Source: Hyphomicrobium sp.
GTDB lineage: Bacteria > Pseudomonadota > Alphaproteobacteria > Rhizobiales > Hyphomicrobiaceae
Length of the DNA: 64,000 nt
Assembly (NCBI GenBank): GCA_002928955.1
Contig: PERT01000008.1
Span: forward strand, 1-64,000
Reading direction: 5' to 3'
The notes under the pieces were generated by a model that did no database searches, was not told the origin of the DNA, and saw only the letters and a list, made by a program, of their open reading frames with translations. This document shows, piece by piece, positions 57,370 to 64,000 of the stretch. Numbering within the stretch: the first letter of the stretch is position 1; the number at the start of each line of letters is the position of its first letter. A program made the translations under genes and the position numbers.

Positions 57370-58121
57370 GCGACGGTCTCGAGCGGAATGCCATGATTGT
57401 AGCGCTGGTCTTCTGCCGCATAGGAGGCTGCATGCTGTTGTTGCCGGGGTTCTCCGGTCCCCGGGTACCAATGCAGTTGCGGTTGTTCATCGCGATCGCC
57501 GTGTCGTTGTCGGTTGCCCCGCTTGTGGCGCCCAGCGTCAAGTTGCGCGTGCCGGATTTCTCGCCTGTCGGGCTCTTTGACACCATGTTCCTGGAGACGG
57601 CGATCGGCGTTGCGTTCGGGCTGACGATCCGCCTGTTTCTGCTGGCGTTGCAGTTCACTTCGACGATGATTTCCAGTCTCATGGGCTTTGCTACCCCGCC
57701 GCAGCCGTCGGTTCACGACGACGAGTTGTCAACGCCCTTTGCCGATTTCATCCTCTTGTCGACCATCACGCTGATGTTCAGTCTCGGTTTGCACCTCTCC
57801 CTGTTTGAGGCCCTGATCGACACTTACATCGCTCTGCCGGTTGGCGGGGGAATGGAACCGGGCGCGGCGCTGCAGCAGATCCTCAGGGCCACGAGTGCCG
57901 CGTTCGCGTTGACCATTCGCTTAAGCGCGCCGTTCATCGTCTACTCGTTGCTCGTCAACACTCTACTCGCCGTGGCAAATCGTTGGGTGCCTCAGATTCC
58001 GATTCAGCTCATTTCGGCACCGGCTGTGCTGGCTGGCGGGCTGCTGGTCGCCTATCTCACGATCCCGTTCTTAGTAGACAGCTTCCTGGACGCTTTTTCA
58101 GCCTGGTTGAAAACACTCTGA
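57366..58121 (+). CDS. fliR: Flagellar export protein FliR
   Basis: 251 residues, GTG start, six membrane segments. Conserved [17 protein letters not shown] and [19 protein letters not shown]. Completes the export gate with FliP, FliQ, FlhA and FlhB. Confidence 0.95.
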   Translation: MSDGLERNAMIVALVFCRIGGCMLLLPGFSGPRVPMQLRLFIAIAVSLSVAPLVAPSVKLRVPDFSPVGLFDTMFLETAIGVAFGLTIRLFLLALQFTSTMISSLMGFATPPQPSVHDDELSTPFADFILLSTITLMFSLGLHLSLFEALIDTYIALPVGGGMEPGAALQQILRATSAAFALTIRLSAPFIVYSLLVNTLLAVANRWVPQIPIQLISAPAVLAGGLLVAYLTIPFLVDSFLDAFSAWLKTL

Positions 58122-58128
58122 GAGCGCC

Positions 58129-58551
58129 ATGGATCTTGAGACGTTAGCTCGCATACGCGCCATCAACAAAACAAAGCAGTTGATGCTGGAAGCGCGCCGC
58201 AGTCAGATCCGGCAGGGTATTGCAGACGGCCAAGCGCTGGCAGAGAAGTACAAGGAACTCGATTGCGGCCTCGGGCCGGCCGCCGAAGTCGGACTGTCTC
58301 ATGTGGCACGAACACTCGGCGTGATCGACCGCGGTATTGCCGCGCTTGGTCAGCAGCACGCTTCTGTACTAACGCAGCTTGGAGTGATTGATACGGTCGA
58401 AAGCCGGATCTCGGAATTGGCGGCAGAGGCCGAGATTGACCTGCGGCGCCATCATTCGGACGCCGAATTGGTCGAACTGCTCGAACGGCAGGTGAGCCCG
58501 CTCAAGTCTGGCGTAAGCGATACGGCAGAGTATCGCGACGACGAGATCTGA
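58129..58551 (+). CDS. Coiled-coil protein downstream of fliR (FliJ-like candidate)
   Basis: 140 residues, almost entirely helical with heptad-like Leu/Ile spacing and no membrane segment. Size and shape suit a FliJ-type export chaperone, which is otherwise missing here, but sequence similarity is not evident to me. It starts 7 bases after fliR and is followed by the rod-binding protein. Confidence 0.65.
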   Translation: MDLETLARIRAINKTKQLMLEARRSQIRQGIADGQALAEKYKELDCGLGPAAEVGLSHVARTLGVIDRGIAALGQQHASVLTQLGVIDTVESRISELAAEAEIDLRRHHSDAELVELLERQVSPLKSGVSDTAEYRDDEI

Positions 58552-58571
58552 AACGTTTGGGCGCGAAAAGC

Positions 58572-58949
58572 ATGATCGAGCGGACTTTGGGCCAAGCCAA
58601 ACTTGTCGGCCCGGCTGTTGCAGTCGGTCCATCGCTGCCGCGATCTGACGGGAAGGCGGCAGCGTTCCAGGCCGAGCTTTCTCGCGCCGACGCGAATGTC
58701 CAGTCAGCTCGGGTGGATAGCCATCTACCGGCCGCTGACGTCGTTGCCAGATTCACGCCTCTGCTTCTGACAAAAATGTTCGAGACCATGCTGCCCCGTG
58801 GCAAGTCGGTGATGGGCGAAGGGCTGGCCGGTGACGTCTGGCGATCCTTCCTCTCACAAGAGCTGGGCAGTCTTCTGGCGCGCCAGATGGCCGCGCAACC
58901 GGCGGTTCCTCCGACCGGCGCAGGGCGGGTTCCGGGAGATAAGCCGTGA
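58572..58949 (+). CDS. Rod-binding protein (CheL / FlgJ N-domain type)
   Basis: 125 residues from ATG 58572 (a TTG lies at 58557). The rod-binding domain is clear: FTPLLLTKMFETMLPRGKS and GEGLAGDVWRSFLSQELG. It corresponds to the N-terminal half of FlgJ without the muramidase, called CheL in alphaproteobacteria. It probably caps the rod during assembly. Confidence 0.9.
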   Translation: MIERTLGQAKLVGPAVAVGPSLPRSDGKAAAFQAELSRADANVQSARVDSHLPAADVVARFTPLLLTKMFETMLPRGKSVMGEGLAGDVWRSFLSQELGSLLARQMAAQPAVPPTGAGRVPGDKP

Positions 58950-59434
58950 GACAAGAGTGGCGAGCAACTGCTGTGAACAGCGCACATACACCTCCCGCAC
59001 CGGTCCGTGCAACGCCTGGGCAGGCGGCGTCGGCAAATCCCGTCAGACCGGTGACGTCTCGTCACGGAACAGGCGCCAGCGAGGGTGGCGTCTTGAATGG
59101 TCTTGTCGAGCGGGTCATCCAAGTCGTTATCGAAGAAATCGATTGCCTTCGCGCCAATCGGCTCGATGACCTTCCGCGGCTGACGGAGCGGAAGGGTCAG
59201 GCGCTGCTTGAGATCATGCGGCACGAGCGTCTGAGACCAGGGTCCAAGCCGGACCCGGTGCTGGTGGCCGCCATGGGACGACTGAGGTCCAAGCTGGATA
59301 TCAATCAGCGTCTGCTGAAAAATCATATCGGGGCGGTCGTCGAAACCACGCGGATATTATCGCAATCCTTCGCTGAGTCCGAGGGCGACGGCACTTATAC
59401 GCCGTTTGCCGGCAGGGCGGGCGGTCTGAGGTGA
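58946..59434 (+). CDS. FlgN-like export chaperone
   Basis: 162 residues, GTG start overlapping the previous stop. After a disordered Pro/Ala-rich N-terminus, a helical region (about 48-145: LVERVIQVVIEEIDCLRANR, LTERKGQALLEIMRHE) resembles FlgN-type chaperones of FlgK/FlgL. In rhizobia such a gene follows the rod-binding gene. The call is by pattern and position. Confidence 0.7.
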   Translation: MRQEWRATAVNSAHTPPAPVRATPGQAASANPVRPVTSRHGTGASEGGVLNGLVERVIQVVIEEIDCLRANRLDDLPRLTERKGQALLEIMRHERLRPGSKPDPVLVAAMGRLRSKLDINQRLLKNHIGAVVETTRILSQSFAESEGDGTYTPFAGRAGGLR

Positions 59435-59883
59435 TAAAACTTGTCGCTGTGGGGGTCTGGGCGATCCTGGTCACCGTCGGCGCCGCGTTCGGAGCGATCG
59501 AGCTAGGCCTCGTGCAGAGTATGCTGCAGGGAAAAGGTCAACTGTCGGCGCGGACAGAAACGCTGAATACCCCCACGATTAGTGTTCCAATCATGCAAGG
59601 CGGATCGGTCGTCGGCTACATTCTGGCGAAGTTCGCCATAGGCGTCACGCTGGAGCCTGGGACGACGTCGACTGGGCGCCTGGCAGACTTGGTCGCTGAT
59701 GAAGCGTTCAAGGTCATCTACCAGCAGTCCGCCCAGGACGTCAGCGACGCGCGGAAGCCGGCATTGGCCTTGCTTACGAAGGCTATTCAAGATGGCATCA
59801 ATGAGCGGGAGAAGAAGAGCCGGGTGCAAGAAGTGTTGATCAAGGAATGGTCGTACCTCAAGAAAGAGGATGCGCGACGGTGA
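59431..59883 (+). CDS. Small membrane-anchored protein of the flhA operon
   Basis: 150 residues, GTG start overlapping the upstream stop as GTGA. One N-terminal membrane segment (about 4-24), then a probably periplasmic domain with beta pattern (ISVPIMQGGSVVGYILAKFAI) and a helical charged C-terminus. Layout resembles FliL, but FliL is already encoded at 36184 and similarity is not evident. Function unknown. Confidence 0.75.
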   Translation: MIKLVAVGVWAILVTVGAAFGAIELGLVQSMLQGKGQLSARTETLNTPTISVPIMQGGSVVGYILAKFAIGVTLEPGTTSTGRLADLVADEAFKVIYQQSAQDVSDARKPALALLTKAIQDGINEREKKSRVQEVLIKEWSYLKKEDARR

Positions 59884-60473
59884 GACCTCGAGAGCCAGCG
59901 GCGCCAATGTTTCAAAGTCAGTCGCCTGTCGTCCAAGGCGCGGAGCGCGCCGCCGCGAAGCCGGTGGGGAAGGTCAAAAGCCGCCCGGGTCATTCACTCC
60001 TGACGTGGCTCAAGGCCGTCTCGGCCGGCGGATTTGTCGGTTTGGTGTTCGCTTCAGGATTTGTTTTGTCCGGGCTACTCGGACTGCCAGCCTCGTCAGA
60101 ACTCTTCGTCGGTCTTGGCTGTATGTTTGCGCTTCTGGCAAGTTTCCTCGTCCTTATTGCCCGTGCACTGGTCGAGTTAAGGGCGCTGGTCGAGGCAAGC
60201 CGCTTCGAATTCGAGATGCTGAACGGCCAGGTGATTGCTCTGCAGGGCGAGGCCATCATGCTGCGAGAAATCGCGAAGGCCGGACTGCCGTCGGCCGACA
60301 AGCGGCCGGTGATCAGCGGAGGTGTCAAATTCGGGACGCTGAGCGGGCGGCCATGCGCGGTGCTGGGGAACGGAAACATGATCGTCTCAACGCTGGTCGG
60401 ATACCGAAGGTTCAACACGCAACAGGATGCCGAGGCGTTCGTTGGGGCAGCAGAGCTCAGTTTGGCCGACTGA
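59880..60473 (+). CDS. Two-segment membrane protein ending the flhA operon
   Basis: 197 residues from GTG 59880, which overlaps the previous stop as GTGA; an ATG at 59847 is possible. Two membrane segments (about 47-66 and 74-97), then a helical stretch likely to coil (EFEMLNGQVIALQGEAIMLREI) and a small C-terminal domain. Not recognised. Gene overlap suggests that it works with the preceding small membrane protein. Confidence 0.75.
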   Translation: MRPREPAAPMFQSQSPVVQGAERAAAKPVGKVKSRPGHSLLTWLKAVSAGGFVGLVFASGFVLSGLLGLPASSELFVGLGCMFALLASFLVLIARALVELRALVEASRFEFEMLNGQVIALQGEAIMLREIAKAGLPSADKRPVISGGVKFGTLSGRPCAVLGNGNMIVSTLVGYRRFNTQQDAEAFVGAAELSLAD

Positions 60474-60806
60474 CATACGTCCTCGGCACTCGGGATGACC
60501 GGTTTACCTTTTGTTTGCCTAATCCGGCCTAATATGCGTCATCCGACAGGCGTCGCAAATGCCCACGATGGGGCCAGCGGCGGGCATCACGCCACCCTTC
60601 GTCGCGCCAGGCGAGCTGGCATTCCCTAGACACAAATCTGAATTCGCTCCGTCAATCCGACGAGTCTCGATTGCTCATGGCACGTGAAAGTGCGGTTGTG
60701 GCGTCGAAGCACTTGTCTGGTTTTGACACTTGTCGAGGTGTCGCGCACGTCGTGAACGGCCGCGGCAGGGCAGCTCATCAGCGTGGTTTGTACCAGGAGT
60801 CGTCGC
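60474..60806. other. Intergenic gap between flagellar and PilZ/GGDEF genes
   Basis: 333 bases with no supported gene. It separates the flagellar run from the c-di-GMP genes and so probably contains a terminator and a new promoter. Neither was identified with confidence, although an A/T-rich patch lies near 60500-60540. Confidence 0.4.
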
Positions 60807-61442
60807 ATGAAGGGTGTCGCCACAGCCACCAAGAGCAGCGTCTCGATAGTCGACGACGCATCGGTGCGTGTGTCCGCCAGCACCTTCGCGCAACGACACG
60901 AGGCCGCGACACCGGGGATTGCCGAAGCGCCCCAGAAATCCTTGCCATCAGGCACCAATGTCCGACGGCTCCGCGTGCGGCCGAGAAAAAGCGCGGCTGG
61001 AAGTATTGTGCTTTCGGTCGACGAACAGTTCACGGTCGCCGAGCTTGTGGACGTGTCCGAAACCGGAGCGGGGCTGCGTACGCTCGTTCCGCTCGCCGTC
61101 GGAAGAATGGTCACGCTTCACTTCGCCGACGGGCGGGTGATCAAGGGCACGGTCAATTGGATCAACGGCAAACGTACGGGGATCGAATTCGAGTTGACTG
61201 CGGCGCAGCCTCCGACGCCCCCGATTTCGCCGGCCATTCCACCGGGGCTTTTCGCCGGTCTTTGGCGACGCTTGACGGGTGATGCCGCGCAAAGTGTCCC
61301 TAGCCAGAGGTTGATCGAGCGGGCCTGTCGAGAGAACGGAATGGCCTGGCTAGCAGGTGAAGATGCTGAACAGGAATTCGGCGGCCCAGGCGGTCGCACG
61401 GTGACTGAATCGAACAACAAAGAACACGAGAGCACGAGATGA
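60807..61442 (+). CDS. PilZ domain protein
   Basis: 211 residues from ATG 60807, with AGGAG at 60794-60798. A central PilZ domain (about 53-130) has RRLRVR and ELVDVSETGAGLR, then INGKRTGIEFEL. The Pro-rich linker and a C-terminal 70-residue tail are unassigned. Overlaps the GGDEF gene start as ATGA, so receptor and cyclase are cotranscribed. Confidence 0.87.
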   Translation: MKGVATATKSSVSIVDDASVRVSASTFAQRHEAATPGIAEAPQKSLPSGTNVRRLRVRPRKSAAGSIVLSVDEQFTVAELVDVSETGAGLRTLVPLAVGRMVTLHFADGRVIKGTVNWINGKRTGIEFELTAAQPPTPPISPAIPPGLFAGLWRRLTGDAAQSVPSQRLIERACRENGMAWLAGEDAEQEFGGPGGRTVTESNNKEHESTR

Positions 61443-62551
61443 CGAATACTTTCCAGTTGCGCAAAAAGCCAGAACTTCCGCTTTTGGCGATCTTTGGTCT
61501 CGGGTACGGATCATCGCTATTGATGCCAGCGCCGAACATGACGTCGGTCTCATCGATCCTGTTAAACCTGACGAAGCCAGAAGTTTTCGTGCCTGTGTTC
61601 CTGGCTGCTTTCCTGATCGTCAGTATGTTCGTGCTCGGCGAGTCGCGGCGACAGGAGGCTCTCACTTCAGAAGCCGCCAAGCGTCGCGCCAAAATCGCTC
61701 TGCGTGGCGACAGCGAGACCGGAGATGCCGAGATCGGTGGCGCGAACCCTGTCGTCGCTCAAATGCTTGCGCGTACGCGGGACGAACTCGAGCAACAGGT
61801 GCACGGCGCTTTCTCCACCGTCGGCGAGTTCATCGTCAAAAATGGCAAGTACGCAAAAAAGCTCGATGACGCGCGCAGCGAACTCGGAGCCGAACTGACG
61901 CTGGAACAGATCCGCGCTGTAGCGGAAATGCTGGTCAGGGAGAATGCTGTGGCATCCGAAGAGACAAAATTGCTTCGGTCCAGCCTCGATCAAGCACGAA
62001 CCCGGATCGCTGAGATGAAGGACCGGCTCGAGGCTGCCAAGTTGGAGGCGTTCACCGATCCTTTGACAGGCGTCGGCAACCGGAGAAGCTTCGACCAGTG
62101 TCTTGAGGCCGAGGTGCGCCGCTCTCACGCCGAGCATACGCCGCTCTGTCTCATCATGGCCGATATCGACCATTTCAAGCGGGTTAACGATACCTTTGGC
62201 CATCAGGCGGGCGACGATGTGCTCGAACAGGTCGCGAGCATCCTGAAGGGCAGCGTCAGGACAACAGATTTCGTCGCGCGCTACGGCGGGGAGGAATTCT
62301 CCGTGCTGCTGCCGCGAACCACGACGGGCAACGCGCTAGGTATCGCAGAGCGCATCCGGACAACTCTGGCTGCCAAACCCATTTTCTCCAACGGCCAGCC
62401 CATAGGCAGAATCACGGCGTCGTTCGGTGTAGCCGCGGTTCAGTCCAACGAGTTGCCCAGCGATCTGGTGGGTCGAGCCGACAAGAAGGTCTACGAAGCC
62501 AAGTTGAAAGGGCGAAATCGTGTCGAGATCGATAGCGCATCCAGTGCCTAG
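61439..62551 (+). CDS. Membrane-associated diguanylate cyclase (GGDEF)
   Basis: 370 residues. Hydrophobic N-terminus with one or two membrane segments (about 14-30 and 48-66), a helical linker (about 100-200) and a C-terminal GGDEF domain (about 200-368). The active-site loop reads YGGEEF, a functional variant, with DIDHFKRVNDTFGH upstream. An RTTD five residues before the loop fits the inhibitory I-site. It makes c-di-GMP from two GTP. Adjacent PilZ genes are probable receptors; high c-di-GMP usually lowers motility. Confidence 0.93.
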   Translation: MTNTFQLRKKPELPLLAIFGLGYGSSLLMPAPNMTSVSSILLNLTKPEVFVPVFLAAFLIVSMFVLGESRRQEALTSEAAKRRAKIALRGDSETGDAEIGGANPVVAQMLARTRDELEQQVHGAFSTVGEFIVKNGKYAKKLDDARSELGAELTLEQIRAVAEMLVRENAVASEETKLLRSSLDQARTRIAEMKDRLEAAKLEAFTDPLTGVGNRRSFDQCLEAEVRRSHAEHTPLCLIMADIDHFKRVNDTFGHQAGDDVLEQVASILKGSVRTTDFVARYGGEEFSVLLPRTTTGNALGIAERIRTTLAAKPIFSNGQPIGRITASFGVAAVQSNELPSDLVGRADKKVYEAKLKGRNRVEIDSASSA

Positions 62552-62789
62552 AAATTGCCCGGTCAGGTTCTGTCGTCAGGAGGCTGCCGCCGGCGGTGAT
62601 GTCCAAGTGAAGCCGCCGGCGGGTCGACTAACGCAAACGACCAATGCACGCGGCACGATCCAGCCCCGCTTCGGGCATAACGCCCGACTTGGGAATCCGA
62701 TGACGGGCCGGACTTCAGCCATTCACCAGAGCACAAATTGAAAATCGATCATCGAACCGAACAGCCAGCCGTCATGATTGGAGAATAGA

Positions 62790-63161
62790 ATGAAAGTTGA
62801 ACTTGAGCGTCGTCAATTCGGCCGACGAACAGTTCGCCAGCACGCATGGGTTCTCGTTTCCAAACGGGCACGTTTGTCATGCCTTGTTCTCAACCTATCG
62901 AAACAGGGAGCCTTCTTGGAGTTCGATCCGCCGAAATGGTTGCCGCATGCGTTCGATCTTTTGCTTGAAGATGGGTCGGTTGTCATAGGATGTGAGGTCC
63001 GGCACTACGCCAAAATGGGAGTTGGAGTGAATTTCGTAGAGGCGCAAGTGGTCGCAACTCCAGAGCCGGTCGCCGCCAACCCCATCGTCAACACAGGCCT
63101 GTGGACCGGCTCGGACCAGGCCAATCTGAGAAATGCATTAGCGTCCAGGCGCAGGCGATGA
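62790..63161 (+). CDS. Single-domain PilZ protein
   Basis: 123 residues from ATG 62790 with GGAG nearby (a TTG at 62778 is an alternative). PilZ motifs RQFGR near residue 7 and LNLSKQGAFLEF near 36 are intact. C-terminal 35 residues unassigned. ATGA overlap with the next PilZ gene indicates a two-gene unit. Confidence 0.87.
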   Translation: MKVELERRQFGRRTVRQHAWVLVSKRARLSCLVLNLSKQGAFLEFDPPKWLPHAFDLLLEDGSVVIGCEVRHYAKMGVGVNFVEAQVVATPEPVAANPIVNTGLWTGSDQANLRNALASRRRR

Positions 63162-63529
63162 CCGCCCCGGGTCAGAGTGCGCTCGCTTTGCTAGAAATGC
63201 GCCGAAGCTTCGGCCGGCGCAAGGTATGCAAACAAGCGGCAATCATCGGTGAAGACCGGCTTCGCCTCGAGTGTACCGTTGTCGACCAGAGCGAGGCTGG
63301 TGCTGGCTTGCGTGTTTCGGACATGTCCGCTGTGCCCGAAATGTTCAACTTGTGGATCGAATGCGAAGACTGGGTCGTGCTGTGCCGCGTCGCGCACAGA
63401 ACCAACGGCATTGTCGGCGTTCGATATCTGCGTGCGCCGCGCAGGGCATCGCGGATCGGGACGCCCGGCGCTCGCAGAGCAGAGCAGGTCGTAAAGGCGG
63501 TCCTCGCCCCTCATCGAAACAAGCGGTAA
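63158..63529 (+). CDS. Single-domain PilZ protein
   Basis: 123 residues. RSFGR and VVDQSEAGAGLRV are the PilZ motifs, followed by CRVAHRTNGIVGVRYL. Basic C-terminal tail. Tandem paralogue of the preceding gene, with diverged barrel strands. The next 300 bases (63530-63829) hold no supported gene. Confidence 0.85.
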   Translation: MTAPGQSALALLEMRRSFGRRKVCKQAAIIGEDRLRLECTVVDQSEAGAGLRVSDMSAVPEMFNLWIECEDWVVLCRVAHRTNGIVGVRYLRAPRRASRIGTPGARRAEQVVKAVLAPHRNKR

Positions 63530-63829
63530 TTCATCTTTCAGTTCGGCGCCGGTCGTAGCATCGACAGCTGCACACGACTTATCTATCGAGCGGCCTGCGT
63601 CCCGAGAACTGAGTACAAAAGCGCCAAAATTCAAAGCTGTGGACGCACAGCGGTCGTGGAACTCGTCCAGGCGGCAGCGTTAGGGGTTGTCGACACTTCG
63701 GCGCGGCCGGGACAACCGATTGGACGCGCAGACGACGGGCCTTCACTTGTTCAGGGTTTGAGGAGCAAGAACGCGCTCCGTAATTGACCCGCCCTATTCC
63801 AGGACGAAGGGAGCGAAGCCGAATGGCAT

Positions 63830-64000
63830 CTACGCCGCTTCCACGTCGTCGACCTCCTCCGCTTCACCGCCGCTCGCCCGACCCAATGCGAAGCTCGTCG
63901 CGAGCCATAGAAGCGCCACCGGCACGGTGACCAGCGCGATAGTCGCCATGCCAAGACCAAGGCCCTTCGACAGGCCGTTGAACAGCCAGCCCGACATGGC
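63830..64000 (-). CDS. C-terminal end of a membrane protein (partial, runs off the window)
   Basis: 57 codons read in from the window edge to a TAG at 63830-63832. The residues include a membrane segment (GLGLGMATIALVTVPVALLWLATSFALG), then an acidic tail EEVDDVEAA. The pattern fits the last helix of a multi-spanning transporter (for example MFS or ATP/ADP-antiporter type), but the family cannot be fixed. An ATG at 63997 could also begin a 55-residue protein. Confidence 0.6.
   Translation of the reverse strand, partial: AMSGWLFNGLSKGLGLGMATIALVTVPVALLWLATSFALGRASGGEAEEVDDVEAA

Noticed and set aside
1-64000. CRISPR arrays, tRNA or rRNA genes
   Set aside because: The repeats seen are dispersed hairpins, not regularly spaced direct repeats, and no tRNA or rRNA sequence was recognised.

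Overview
The window looks like chromosomal DNA of a GC-rich alphaproteobacterium of the Hyphomicrobiales (rhizobial order). The main reason is a large flagellar locus with rhizobial-type content and order: flhB-fliG-fliN-fliM-motA on one strand, and DUF1217 gene-flgF-fliI-flgBC-fliE-flgG-flgA-flgI-motE-flgH-fliL-fliP-flagellins-fliF-fliH-motB-motC-motD-ftcR-flgE-flgK-flgL-flaF-flbT-flgD-fliQ-flhA-fliR on the other. MotC, MotE, MotD-type FliK, FtcR, FlaF and FlbT are hallmarks of this group (Sinorhizobium flagella, Bradyrhizobium lateral flagella). Genus is inferred only loosely. No rRNA, tRNA or CRISPR was seen.

Region 1 (1-17 kb): clpB, a membrane-anchored M23 murein endopeptidase, a transposase relic, a secreted SUMF1-fold protein, and a minus-strand sugar operon (epimerase, methyltransferase, glycosyltransferase). 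Divergent from that operon is a 1312-residue TPR/GT41 O-GlcNAc-transferase-like protein carrying a second glycosyltransferase-like domain; a CapA-like protein follows. Together they suggest protein or surface glycosylation, possibly of flagellin.

Region 2 (17-20.2 kb): a minus-strand quorum-sensing cluster luxR-luxI followed tightly by a phytanoyl-CoA-dioxygenase-like oxygenase and a small unknown gene. All canonical LuxI catalytic positions are present. The oxygenase could modify the acyl chain of the signal.

Region 3 (20.9-60.5 kb): the flagellar locus. Genes are tightly packed, often with 4-base ATGA or GTGA overlaps. Two regulators (Xre-type and GntR/UTRA-type) split fliI from flgB. Between motD and ftcR lies a minus-strand block with a J-domain protein and two PilZ proteins, plus a plus-strand GIY-YIG-like protein. 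After fliR come a coiled-coil (FliJ-like) protein, a CheL/FlgJ-type rod-binding protein, a FlgN-like protein and two small membrane proteins.

Region 4 (60.8-64 kb): PilZ, GGDEF, PilZ, PilZ, then the cut end of a membrane protein. With the two PilZ genes near ftcR this gives a c-di-GMP module flanking the motility genes.

The most unusual non-coding feature is a dispersed family of paired hairpins in intergenic gaps: two imperfect palindromes of about 70-79 bases separated by exactly 16 bases, usually bounded by CTAG. Two subfamilies with unrelated arm sequence share the same architecture, including mirrored 4-base bulges. One solo hairpin sits between flgF and fliI and its first CTAG contains the flgF stop codon.
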